DNA of 64,000 nt from Anaerolineaceae bacterium. Lineage in GTDB: Bacteria; Chloroflexota; Anaerolineae; Aggregatilineales; Phototrophicaceae. The stretch lies in assembly GCA_026708325.1 (NCBI GenBank), contig JAPOVC010000025.1, forward strand, positions 1 through 64,000. Reading direction: 5' to 3'. The translations under genes and the position numbers were made by a program. A model generated the notes under the pieces. That model was given only the letters and a program-made list of their open reading frames with translations, ran no database searches and had not been told where the DNA came from. Below are positions 1 through 8,144 of this stretch, one piece after another. Numbering within the stretch: the first letter of the stretch is position 1; each line of letters starts with the position of its first letter.

Positions 1-1014
1 TGGATCTACTTCCTGCTGACCGAGCGCGGCGCGGCCAACCTCTGGCGCATCGATACCCAGGGCGCTTCCGAACGGCTGCTGCGCGGCGAGTGCACGCATT
101 TCGAATACAGCCCCGCCTGTGGTGACCTGGCGGCCTATGGCATGGCCGATCCCTCCAGCCCGGGCGACCTGTATATCTGGCGCGACGGCGACAGCGAGCG
201 CCTGACCGACCTCAACCCCTGGCTGCGCGACGTCAGTCTCTCGCCGCCGGAGAGCTACGAGTTCGAGGGCGTGGATGGCGTGCCGGTGCACGCCTGGCTC
301 ATTCGCCCGCTGGACTACGATCCGGAGGGCAGTTACCCGCTCATTCTCTACCTGCACTGCTCCATGTTCTGCTGGGACTTCAACCACGAGTTTCAGGTCT
401 ACGCCAACTCGGGCTTCGCCGTGGCCTACTTCAACCAGCGCGGCACGACCGCCGGTTACGGCCAGGCCTGGACCAAGGCCACCGAGGGCGACCAGGGCGG
501 CGCGGACTACGAGGAGATCATGCTGGGCGTCGACGACCTGCTGCGCAAGCATTCATGGATCGACGGGGAGCGCATGGGCGCCACCGGCGGCAGCTGCGGC
601 GGTTACCTGACCAACTGGATCGCCGGACATTCGGAGCGCTTCGCCGCCACCGTGGCCCAGCGCTCCATCGTCAACAACATCAGCATGTTCGGCACCTCGG
701 ACATTGGCCCGGAGTGCAGCAGCGGCGAGACGGGCGCGGAACCCTGGGAAGACCTGCTGGAGGTCTGGCGCCAGTCGCCGGTGGCCTACGCCAAGGACTT
801 CAGCGCGCCCATGCTCATCATTCACAGCGACGCCGACCATCGCACCGACCTGGAGCAGGCCGAGCAGCTTTTCGCCGCCCTGCGCTGGTATGGCAAGACG
901 GTGGAGATGGTCATCTTTGAAGGCGAGGACCACGGCCTCTCGCGCGGCGGGCGGCCGGGCAACCGCATTGAACGCATCCATCGCATTCAGGACTGGTTCC
1001 TGAAGTACCTGTAG
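1..1014 (+). CDS. Prolyl oligopeptidase family (S9) serine peptidase, C-terminal part, cut by the window edge
   Basis: The reading frame is open from base 1, so the start lies outside the window. What is visible is the end of a beta-propeller-like segment (about the first 70 codons) and the whole alpha/beta-hydrolase catalytic domain of an S9 peptidase, an enzyme that cleaves short peptides. The nucleophile motif is GGSCGG with the Ser codon at 592-594; the usual aromatic after Ser is Cys here. The charge-relay Asp is in the DADHR motif (835-837) and the His in EDHG (931-933). The protein is very similar to the next gene and in the same frame, so the two are tandem duplicates. It opens a run of plus-strand genes for uptake and breakdown of small molecules. 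Family assignment is firm; the substrate is unknown. Confidence 0.9.
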   Translation, partial: WIYFLLTERGAANLWRIDTQGASERLLRGECTHFEYSPACGDLAAYGMADPSSPGDLYIWRDGDSERLTDLNPWLRDVSLSPPESYEFEGVDGVPVHAWLIRPLDYDPEGSYPLILYLHCSMFCWDFNHEFQVYANSGFAVAYFNQRGTTAGYGQAWTKATEGDQGGADYEEIMLGVDDLLRKHSWIDGERMGATGGSCGGYLTNWIAGHSERFAATVAQRSIVNNISMFGTSDIGPECSSGETGAEPWEDLLEVWRQSPVAYAKDFSAPMLIIHSDADHRTDLEQAEQLFAALRWYGKTVEMVIFEGEDHGLSRGGRPGNRIERIHRIQDWFLKYL

Positions 1015-1089
1015 CCGCAGGTCAGGCAGGGGGAGGTTGTCATCGCAGGCGGGGCAGAACGACAGCGCGGTCTCATCCCCGAAGACCTG

Positions 1090-3015
1090 TTGAAATTCCG
1101 CTGGCTGGAGGAGATTGCCCTCGCGCCGGATGGCAGCCGCGTCGCCTACAGTGTGCGCGCCCCCGACGCGGAGACCAACGGCTATCGCATTCATGTGTAT
1201 TTGCGTCACCTTGAAAGTGGCGCCGCGCAACGTTTGACCGCCGGCGCCAGCCGAGCCTCTTCACTGGCCTGGAGCCGTGACTCCGCGCAACTCGCCTGGA
1301 ATCAGCAGGACGCCGGCGGCAACTCCCTGCGTATCCTGCGTTTCGCGGATGCTACCGAGCGGGACATTCCGCTGGGCGAGGAGCCGGTCAGCGGGCTGGA
1401 CTGGGCGCCTGACGGGATTCATCTGGCGGCGGCGCGCTGGACCCCGATGCGACACCCGCTGGAACGCCGCGGCCCGCAACCCGGCGTGCCCGCGCCGACC
1501 ATCAAGGTGGTCCGACGCCTGCGTTACAAGCGCGACGGCCTCGGCTGGGTGCATGATCGCTACCAGCAGATCGTCGTGATAAACGCGGTCACGGGCGAGG
1601 GGCAGCAACTCACGCACAGCGAGTGCGATTATTCGGAACCGGCCTGGAGCCTGGACGGCACGCGCCTGGCCTTCGTCGCCACCGCGCGCGAGCAGGACAT
1701 CCCGGCGGGTCAGGGCCAGATCTACCTTTGCGACTGGCCGCCCGGCCCGGCGCCGCGCCCCCTGTTGCCGGACTGGCAGGGTTCGGCCCTCAGCCCGGCC
1801 TGGGGGAACGACGACCGCCACATCGCCTTCGCCGGCCACAACCATGCGCCGCCGGTGAACCGCCGCAATCACTGGCACCCCTGCGTCGCGGACGTGGCAG
1901 CCGGCACGGCCGCCGAACTGGACGAGGCGCTCGACGCCGAAGTCGGCAACTACGGCGTCTCCGACCAGCGGCCGGGGCTGGTCAACGTATCGGTCAAGTG
2001 GGCGCCCGGCGATCGCTGGTTCTATTTCCAGCTGACTGAACGCGGCGCGGCCAATCTCTGGCGCGGCGACGTGAGCGGCCGCAGCGAGCGCCTGATCCGC
2101 GGCGAGAGCACGGTCGTTCAGTACAGCCCGGCCCCCGGCGACCTCGTCGCCTGCGCTGTGGCCAGCCCGACCAGCCCGGGCGAACTGGTCCTCTGGCGCG
2201 CGGGCCGCTGTGAGCAGCTCACGGACCTCAATCCCTGGCTGCGCGACCTGCATTTGTCGCAGCCGGAGAGCTACGAATACGAAGGGCTGGATGGCGTGCC
2301 CATTCACTCCTGGTTGATGCGGCCGTTGAATTTCGACCCGCAGCGGCGCTATCCGCTGGTGCTCTACGTGCATTGCTCGATGTTCTGCTGGGACTTCAAC
2401 CACGAGCACCAGATCTACGGCAACTCGGGCTTCGCCGTGGCCTATTTCAACCAGCGCGGCACGACCGCCGGTTACGGCCAGGAGTGGACCTGGGCCAGCC
2501 AGGGCGATCAGGGCGGCGCCGACTACCGCGAGACCATGCTGGGCGTGGACGATTTGCTGCAACGCCATCCCTGGATCGACGGGGAGCGCATGGGCGTGAC
2601 CGGCGGCAGTTGCGGCGGCTTCATGACCAACTGGATTGTGGGCCACACGCAGCGTTTCGCCGCGGCCGTCGCCCAGCGCTCGATCACCAACAACCTCAGC
2701 CACTTCGGCACCTCCGACATCGGGCCGGAGCGCTGGACGACGCCGGAGGACGACTGGCGCCAGTCGCCGATCGCCTACATGGACGACTGTCACACGCCGC
2801 TGCTGATCATCCACAGCGACGAGGACCATCGCACGAGTCTGGAGCAGGCCGAGCAGCTCTACGGGGCGCTGCGCTGGCGTCGCCGGCCGGTCGAGCTTGT
2901 CATCTTTGAAGGGGAGAATCACGGGCTATCCACCAGCGGGCGACCGGGCAATCGCATCGAGCGCCTGCACCGCATTCGGGACTGGTTTCTGAGGTATCTG
3001 GCTCCGGTCCCATAG
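1090..3015 (+). CDS. S9 family peptidase (propeller plus catalytic domain)
   Basis: Full-length S9-type peptidase of about 640 residues. The N-terminal two thirds read as repeated propeller blades (motifs such as APDGSRVAYS and WSLDGTRLAF); the C-terminal third is the catalytic domain with GGSCGG (Ser codon 2608-2610), an Asp in SDEDHR and a His in GENHG. It probably hydrolyses short peptides or peptide-like amides; no signal peptide is seen, so it is likely cytoplasmic. The start is uncertain. TTG 1090 is the first ordinary in-frame start, but family-typical coding (a LIPEDL stretch) lies upstream of it, and the only strong Shine-Dalgarno (AGGGGGAGG, 1028-1036) points to an in-frame ATC at 1042. 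It is a tandem paralogue of the preceding gene, 75 bases away. Confidence 0.9.
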   Translation: MKFRWLEEIALAPDGSRVAYSVRAPDAETNGYRIHVYLRHLESGAAQRLTAGASRASSLAWSRDSAQLAWNQQDAGGNSLRILRFADATERDIPLGEEPVSGLDWAPDGIHLAAARWTPMRHPLERRGPQPGVPAPTIKVVRRLRYKRDGLGWVHDRYQQIVVINAVTGEGQQLTHSECDYSEPAWSLDGTRLAFVATAREQDIPAGQGQIYLCDWPPGPAPRPLLPDWQGSALSPAWGNDDRHIAFAGHNHAPPVNRRNHWHPCVADVAAGTAAELDEALDAEVGNYGVSDQRPGLVNVSVKWAPGDRWFYFQLTERGAANLWRGDVSGRSERLIRGESTVVQYSPAPGDLVACAVASPTSPGELVLWRAGRCEQLTDLNPWLRDLHLSQPESYEYEGLDGVPIHSWLMRPLNFDPQRRYPLVLYVHCSMFCWDFNHEHQIYGNSGFAVAYFNQRGTTAGYGQEWTWASQGDQGGADYRETMLGVDDLLQRHPWIDGERMGVTGGSCGGFMTNWIVGHTQRFAAAVAQRSITNNLSHFGTSDIGPERWTTPEDDWRQSPIAYMDDCHTPLLIIHSDEDHRTSLEQAEQLYGALRWRRRPVELVIFEGENHGLSTSGRPGNRIERLHRIRDWFLRYLAPVP

Positions 3016-3071
3016 GGTAACATGGGCAGACGGCGCCCCACTTGCGCCGGATTCAGGCAGGGAGGCAAGAC

Positions 3072-4106
3072 ATGTTGAAAGTTGGCAACATCACGGCAAG
3101 ACCAGGTGAGCGGGCCTTTGGCTATCTGGAAACGATGCTCACGCGCGCCGGCATGGCGCCGGATATTCCGGTGCATCTGGTCGCGGGGGCGTCACCGGGG
3201 CCGACGCTGCTGGTGCAGGGCGCCATGCATGGCGCGGAAATCATCGGGTCCATTGCCATTCTGAATTTTCTTGAGAAAATCGACCCGGAAACCATGTCCG
3301 GCAACGTCATCGCCGTGCCGGTGGCCAACCGCGCCGGCTTCGAGCTGGGCGAACGCGGCTCGCGCATCGACGGCAAGGACATCACGCGCCAGATCCCGGG
3401 CGACCCCAACGGCAGCGCATGCGACCAGATCGCCCACATCTATTTTCAGGAAGTCATCAGTCAGGCCAACGTGATGGTCGACTTCCACGCCGGCGCGCGC
3501 ACGGCCTACGAGCGCTACGTGCTTTTCATGGAAGAAGACACGCCGAAAAACCTGACGGAAGTCCAGATGCGGCGGCGCAAGATTGTGGTGGCCTTTGGCC
3601 TCGACCAGGCGGCCTATTTCCCGCGCGGCACCTTCGGCGGCACCGAGACCAAGCGTTCCGTCGAGGACCTGGGCGTCGTGCAAATCACGCTGGAATTCGG
3701 CGGCGGCACCGGCTGGCACAAGAACGGCATGGACAACGTGCGCGACGCCGAGCGCGGCATCTGGAACCTGTTGAAGAGCATGCGCATCATTGAGGGCGAA
3801 TTCGAGACCGATGGCGACCTGTGCACGGTCTACAACGCAGGCGTGGTCATCTGGAAGCCCAACGCCGATGGCCTGTTCATCCGCAAGCGCGCCTTCCGCG
3901 ATGAATTGAAGGCCGGCGACGTTTACGGCGAACTGGTGAGCCCCTGGACCGGCGAACTGGTGGCCGAACTGAAATCGCCGAAGGACGGCATCGTCATCCC
4001 CAGCGGTCAGGAGTGGCCAACCGTCGGGTCAACTTCCATCGGCATCCTGGGCACGATCGATCGTGTCGAGGACCGTCGCACGATGGATATGTACGTTTCC
4101 TTTTAG
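3072..4106 (+). CDS. Succinylglutamate desuccinylase/aspartoacylase family zinc hydrolase
   Basis: A 344-residue member of the AstE/AspA family, zinc carboxypeptidase-fold enzymes that remove acyl groups from N-acyl amino acids. The zinc site is intact: His53 and Glu56 in the MHGAE motif and His139 in the DFHAG motif. The ATG at 3072 is preceded by GGAGG at 3061-3065, so an upstream in-frame extension is rejected. It follows the peptidases by 56 bases and is followed by a shorter paralogue, suggesting one operon for amide hydrolysis. In characterised ectoine degradation an enzyme of this family (DoeB) works beside an M24-fold hydrolase (DoeA); the same two families sit together here, but that is only a parallel. 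The exact substrate is unknown. Confidence 0.85.
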   Translation: MLKVGNITARPGERAFGYLETMLTRAGMAPDIPVHLVAGASPGPTLLVQGAMHGAEIIGSIAILNFLEKIDPETMSGNVIAVPVANRAGFELGERGSRIDGKDITRQIPGDPNGSACDQIAHIYFQEVISQANVMVDFHAGARTAYERYVLFMEEDTPKNLTEVQMRRRKIVVAFGLDQAAYFPRGTFGGTETKRSVEDLGVVQITLEFGGGTGWHKNGMDNVRDAERGIWNLLKSMRIIEGEFETDGDLCTVYNAGVVIWKPNADGLFIRKRAFRDELKAGDVYGELVSPWTGELVAELKSPKDGIVIPSGQEWPTVGSTSIGILGTIDRVEDRRTMDMYVSF

Positions 4107-4144
4107 TCACTTCTCCCGTCAGGGCAGATGCAGGAGGCCTGAAC

Positions 4145-5119
4145 ATGAAACTTGGAACAGTGGAAGCCGGCCAGGGCGAAAAGACCTTTGGCTTTTTCAA
4201 GACAGGGGAGACGCACGGACGCTTTCCGGTGCATATCCCGCTGCACATCATTAACGGCGCGCAACCCGGCCCCCGGCTCATCGTGCAGTCGGGCACCAGC
4301 GGCATGGAGATCGAGCCCGCGCTGATCCTGCCGAGGGTCGCGCAGGAACTGGACCCGGCCAACATCCGCGGGACGGTGGTCATCGTGCCCCTGATGAACA
4401 CCTCCGGTTTCGATTTTGAGCAGATCACCAGCGCCTGGGACGAGAAGCATCTCAACAAGCTCGGGCGCGGTTCCGCCGTCGGCAGCGTCAGCGAGCAGAT
4501 GATTGACGCCTGGTACCAGGGCGCCATCGCCGGCGCGGACGCCTTGATCGACATTCGCACCGGTTCGCAGTTCAGTTATCACCGCTACGCGGGTTGCTGG
4601 CAGAGCGGCAACGCCGACAGGTCCCAGGCCCTGGCGGTGTCCCTCGGGCTGCCGCATGTGCTCAACAACATGCCTTCCGACGACTCGATGGCGGAGGCCG
4701 CAGCCGGGGACGGGGTCGCGTCGGTGGCCGCCTATATCGGTGGCGGGCCTGGCCTGCGCGATTATCGCGAGGACGACATGGCGCGCATCCGCAACGCGAT
4801 TCTGAACGCCATGATCCATTTGGGCATGACGGACGGCGACATGACCCGCGAGTGCGACGAGGTCGCCGTAATCGAGGGGCACACGACCCTGATGCCCACC
4901 GGCGAACGCGGCTTCACCTTCATCGATACCGGCAAGCGCGGCCAGATGATCGCCGAGGGCGAGGAGGTCGGCTACGTGCGTCACCCCTTCACCGGCGAGC
5001 GCCTGGAGACGATCCGCGCGCCGCGCGCGGGCATCATGCTGCACGGCGGCCTGTCCTGGCCGGTCCCGCCGGAGGACACCGTGCTGGTGATTCTGGGCGA
5101 TCAGGTGGCGAGCGCATGA
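4145..5119 (+). CDS. Aspartoacylase-family paralogue with missing zinc ligands
   Basis: A 324-residue protein of the same AstE/AspA family as its upstream neighbour, with good matches in the N-terminal core and in the C-terminal beta domain (GYVRHPFTGE, then AGIMLHGGLSWPV). ATG 4145 has AGGAGG at 4132-4137. The positions that bind zinc in active members are changed: MHGAE of the upstream gene is TSGME here (His to Ser52, Glu55 kept) and DFHAG is DIRTG (His to Arg138). By family knowledge this should abolish ordinary zinc hydrolysis, so it may be a regulatory or binding subunit, or catalyse something else. The frame is intact and the RBS strong, so it is not an obvious pseudogene. Confidence 0.75.
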   Translation: MKLGTVEAGQGEKTFGFFKTGETHGRFPVHIPLHIINGAQPGPRLIVQSGTSGMEIEPALILPRVAQELDPANIRGTVVIVPLMNTSGFDFEQITSAWDEKHLNKLGRGSAVGSVSEQMIDAWYQGAIAGADALIDIRTGSQFSYHRYAGCWQSGNADRSQALAVSLGLPHVLNNMPSDDSMAEAAAGDGVASVAAYIGGGPGLRDYREDDMARIRNAILNAMIHLGMTDGDMTRECDEVAVIEGHTTLMPTGERGFTFIDTGKRGQMIAEGEEVGYVRHPFTGERLETIRAPRAGIMLHGGLSWPVPPEDTVLVILGDQVASA

Positions 5120-5167
5120 AGCGGAGCGAAAGGGCAACTGTGCGGTACACACGCGAGAGGAGGAAGC

Positions 5168-6325
5168 ATGCTGACGCATGATGGACTGAAACGGGACGTG
5201 GCGCGTCGCATCACGCGCCTGCAGAACATGATGCGCGAACGCGACGTGGGCGCGTTGATCATCGCCGGGCAGGCCTCGCCTTCCGGCATGGGCGCCATCC
5301 GCTATATCAGCCACGCCCATCTCTGGGGCGGAGCCGGCTACGTCATCCTCGGCGTCGACGACCCCCACCCCTGGCTTGAGATCTGGAGTTCCTACCAGGC
5401 GGTCTGGAGCCGCAACGAGACCACGACCCTGAAGGAACGGGTGGAGTGCCCGGCCGACGTCGTGGGGCGCACGGCGGAACTGGCCATGGAGTACGTCGGC
5501 GGCAGCGGGCGCATCGGCATGGTCAACATGGACAAGCTGATGCCCCTGGCGACGGCGCGGCAGTTCGAGGCGGCGCTGCCCGGCTGCGAACTGGTGGAAG
5601 TCACCAATGACTTCAACGTGATTCGCCAGATCAAGACGCCTTTCGAACTGGAAGCCATGCAGCAGAACGGCGCCATTCTGGACGCCGCGATGGACGTCTT
5701 CGCGGAATACGCCGCGCCCGGCGTGCGCTACTGGGACGTCTGCGCCGAGGTGGAACGCTACATCAAGTCCTTTGGCGCTTTCTGGGGCCGCACCAAACTG
5801 TCGACGGACCTCTCGCCGGAAACGGTGCCCACCGACAAGGACCAGCGCATCAGCGCCGAGGACATCATCAACTTCGAGATCGTCTACGAATCGCCCTGGG
5901 GTTACTGGCTGGAAATGACGACCGTCTGCTCCTTCGGGCCCCTGCCGGATGACGTGCAGGCCCTGCTGGATGCCTATCTCTATGCGGCCGAGTGCTCCTC
6001 CGCCGTGGCGAAGACCGGCAACACCCTGGGCATGATCGCCGACGCCAACGACGAGGCCATTCGCAGTTTGGGCTTCGAGGTGGTGGGCAAGCACACGCCG
6101 GACTGCCACAGCACCGGCCTCGACGGCAGCGACGGCCCCAGCGACCAGGCGGCGCCCGATTTCGAACTGAAGACCAACATGACCCTGTCCTTCCACCCCG
6201 GCAGCATCACTCCGAACAACCGCGGCTTCCTGATCTCGGACAATTTCCTGGTGACGCCGGAGGGCGGCGTGCGGCTTTCTCCGCACAACGCCAGTCGCTA
6301 TCATATGGACCTGGAGGATGCCTGA
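5168..6325 (+). CDS. M24 (pita-bread fold) family protein, creatinase/Xaa-Pro dipeptidase-like, metal ligands mostly absent
   Basis: A 385-residue protein with the creatinase N-terminal domain (about 1-150) and a C-terminal pita-bread domain. ATG 5168 follows AGGAGG by four bases. Metal-dependent M24 peptidases use Asp, Asp, His, Glu, Glu. The matching positions here appear to be Glu237 (or Ile238), Glu249, His314, His343 and Ser357, so only the His is kept. Creatinase and ectoine hydrolase show that metal-free members of the fold can hydrolyse C-N bonds, so this is more likely an amidinohydrolase- or amidohydrolase-like enzyme than an aminopeptidase. It lies directly after the two aspartoacylase-family genes and before three binding-protein genes, consistent with one catabolic unit. 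Confidence 0.8.
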   Translation: MLTHDGLKRDVARRITRLQNMMRERDVGALIIAGQASPSGMGAIRYISHAHLWGGAGYVILGVDDPHPWLEIWSSYQAVWSRNETTTLKERVECPADVVGRTAELAMEYVGGSGRIGMVNMDKLMPLATARQFEAALPGCELVEVTNDFNVIRQIKTPFELEAMQQNGAILDAAMDVFAEYAAPGVRYWDVCAEVERYIKSFGAFWGRTKLSTDLSPETVPTDKDQRISAEDIINFEIVYESPWGYWLEMTTVCSFGPLPDDVQALLDAYLYAAECSSAVAKTGNTLGMIADANDEAIRSLGFEVVGKHTPDCHSTGLDGSDGPSDQAAPDFELKTNMTLSFHPGSITPNNRGFLISDNFLVTPEGGVRLSPHNASRYHMDLEDA

Positions 6326-6414
6326 CGGGTTTCGCGGGTGATGGCTCCCGGCAGGGAGCTGTCCGGCGAAACGCAAGACCATTTTCGTTTCACACTGGAG
6401 GCAAGGAGCGTAGG

Positions 6415-8010
6415 ATGATGAGAAACACCCGCAGGGGAGTCCTGGTCGCCCTGGTGCTGATGGTCGCGCTGGCCCTGGTCAGCGTGCCCGCCACAGCGCA
6501 GGACGAGGGGATGACCGAATTCGTGTTTGCCCATACCGGCCCGATCCGCACCATGGACGCGCCGGTCACCTGGTTCGGCTCGACGCACTGGCTGACCAAC
6601 CTGCTCTACGAGTGCCTGATCTGGCGCACGCTGGATGGCTCCGGTTACGTGGGCCAGGCCGCCCATTCCTGGGAAGCCACCGACGACACCACCTGGCGCT
6701 TCAACCTGCGCCCGGGCATCACCTTCCACAATGGCGAGCCGCTCGACGCCGAAGCCGTCAAGTGGAACATCGACCGCGTGCGCACCCGCGAAGACTTCAT
6801 GGTGCACCCGCAGTGGCTCTTCGTTAAGGACGTGATCATCGTCGATGACGTGACGCTGGACATCACGACTCACGCTCCCGATCCCTATTTCGAGTACCTG
6901 GTCAGCTTCAACGGTTGCCAGTTGCTGCCGCCGGACTACATGGCCGAGGTCGGCGAAGAGGAATTCGCCCGCAACCCGGTCGGCTCCGGCCCCTACATGC
7001 TGACCGAGTTCAGCGAGAGCGACCGCTACACCTTCGACGCCTGGGATGACTACTGGGGCGGGCGGCCGGAAGTCGACCGCATCATCTACCAGGTGATCCC
7101 CGAGCCGGCTGCCCAGGTGGCCGCGCTGCTGGCCGGTCAGGTGGACCTGATCAGCGGCGTGCCGCCAGCGGACCGCGAGCAACTTGAAGCGGCCGAGGGC
7201 ATCTCCCTGGTATCGGACACCGGTGGCCGTATGCAGCACCTCTACGCGCGCATCGACACCGAGGTCGGCATCATGCCGGAGAACTATCCGGACTACCAGC
7301 CGGTCACGCTTGATCCGCGCGTGCGCTACGCCGTCTCCCACGCCCTCGATCGCGAGTTGCTGGCCGAGGTGCATGGCGCGGCGGTTGCGAGTCTGGGGCG
7401 CGTCTGCCCGCACTTCCCGGAGGGCGGCGCCGACAGCTTCAACCACCCTGACAACGTGGCGGCCCACTACGACCCGGACCGCGCCCGCGAGTTGCTGGCT
7501 GAAGCCGGCCTGGGCGATGGCGGCGTGAAGATCTACCTCGATTCGCCCACGGCCGACGCCCGCGGCGGCAGCGAGAAGGAAGTCGCCGAAGTGATCTCGG
7601 TCATGCTGGAAGAGGTCGGCTTCGACGTGGAGCTGAACATCCTTGACCCCTCGGCATACCGCGAACAGGTGCAGACCACTGGCGGTCATCGTGACCTGAT
7701 GATGGTCAACCTGGGCTGCTCGGCCCCGCTGGTGCCGCTCTTCTACCAGTGCAACTGGCCCTCGAACATCGCGAAGGTCTGCAACGAGGCCTGGGACGTA
7801 GTCTCCAACGACATTCTGAGCACGATCGACTTCGACGCCCGCATGGCCCTGTGGGCCCAGTGGTGGGAGTACATGTTCGAGACGGCCCAGACGATCACGC
7901 TCTACGAGATCCAGGCCGTGTACGCCTATGACTCGGAGAACTTCACCTTTACCCCGCGCAAGGATGGCTGGATGACCTTCCGCGGCAACGTCGGGCTGGC
8001 CGACGGCTAG
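6415..8010 (+). CDS. ABC transporter solute-binding protein, family 5 (peptide/nickel type), copy 1
   Basis: A 531-residue exported binding protein. It starts with a typical Sec signal (Arg-rich start, hydrophobic core about residues 8-24, cleavage near ATA-QD) and has no lipobox Cys. The family-5 core is clear: WRFNLRPGITFHNGE, EAVKWNIDRV, GSGPYMLTEF and AAQVAALLAGQVD. Such proteins capture oligopeptides or similar cargo outside the membrane and pass it to DppBC-type permeases, found at 11.6-13.5 kb. ATG 6415 is preceded by AAGGAG at 6403-6408; ATG 6418 is also possible. It is the first of three tandem paralogues, more diverged from copies 2 and 3 than those are from each other. A hairpin lies just past the stop codon. 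Cargo is unknown. Confidence 0.92.
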   Translation: MMRNTRRGVLVALVLMVALALVSVPATAQDEGMTEFVFAHTGPIRTMDAPVTWFGSTHWLTNLLYECLIWRTLDGSGYVGQAAHSWEATDDTTWRFNLRPGITFHNGEPLDAEAVKWNIDRVRTREDFMVHPQWLFVKDVIIVDDVTLDITTHAPDPYFEYLVSFNGCQLLPPDYMAEVGEEEFARNPVGSGPYMLTEFSESDRYTFDAWDDYWGGRPEVDRIIYQVIPEPAAQVAALLAGQVDLISGVPPADREQLEAAEGISLVSDTGGRMQHLYARIDTEVGIMPENYPDYQPVTLDPRVRYAVSHALDRELLAEVHGAAVASLGRVCPHFPEGGADSFNHPDNVAAHYDPDRARELLAEAGLGDGGVKIYLDSPTADARGGSEKEVAEVISVMLEEVGFDVELNILDPSAYREQVQTTGGHRDLMMVNLGCSAPLVPLFYQCNWPSNIAKVCNEAWDVVSNDILSTIDFDARMALWAQWWEYMFETAQTITLYEIQAVYAYDSENFTFTPRKDGWMTFRGNVGLADG

Positions 8011-8023
8011 CGCGCAGAAAGTC

Positions 8024-8057
8024 CTGACGGGGGCGTGGTCCGCCATGTCCCCGTCAG
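8024..8057 (+). terminator. Hairpin after binding-protein copy 1
   Basis: The arms CTGACGGGG (8024-8032) and CCCCGTCAG (8049-8057) are perfect complements around a 16-base interior. No T-run follows, so it may stabilise the upstream mRNA end or attenuate transcription rather than terminate fully. Similar hairpins follow copies 2 and 3. Confidence 0.6.
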
Positions 8058-8144
8058 AATCGCAACCACCGGAAGACGAGACAGGAGAGCTTGCCCACCG
8101 ACAAAGCCCGTCCTGAATAGATTGAACCTTTCAAGGAGTAGGTA

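Noticed and set aside
1261..2922. Minus-strand open frame opposite the S9 peptidase
   Set aside because: Shadow of the coding strand; the plus strand carries the catalytic motifs.
4103..6382. Long open frame on the minus strand opposite the aspartoacylase and M24 genes
   Set aside because: It is antisense to well-recognised genes, has a low-complexity Arg/His/Ala-rich translation and no motif; third-position G+C bias of the real genes explains it.
5992..6414. N-terminal extension of the first binding protein
   Set aside because: It overlaps the M24 gene in another frame, while a signal peptide and RBS fit ATG 6415.
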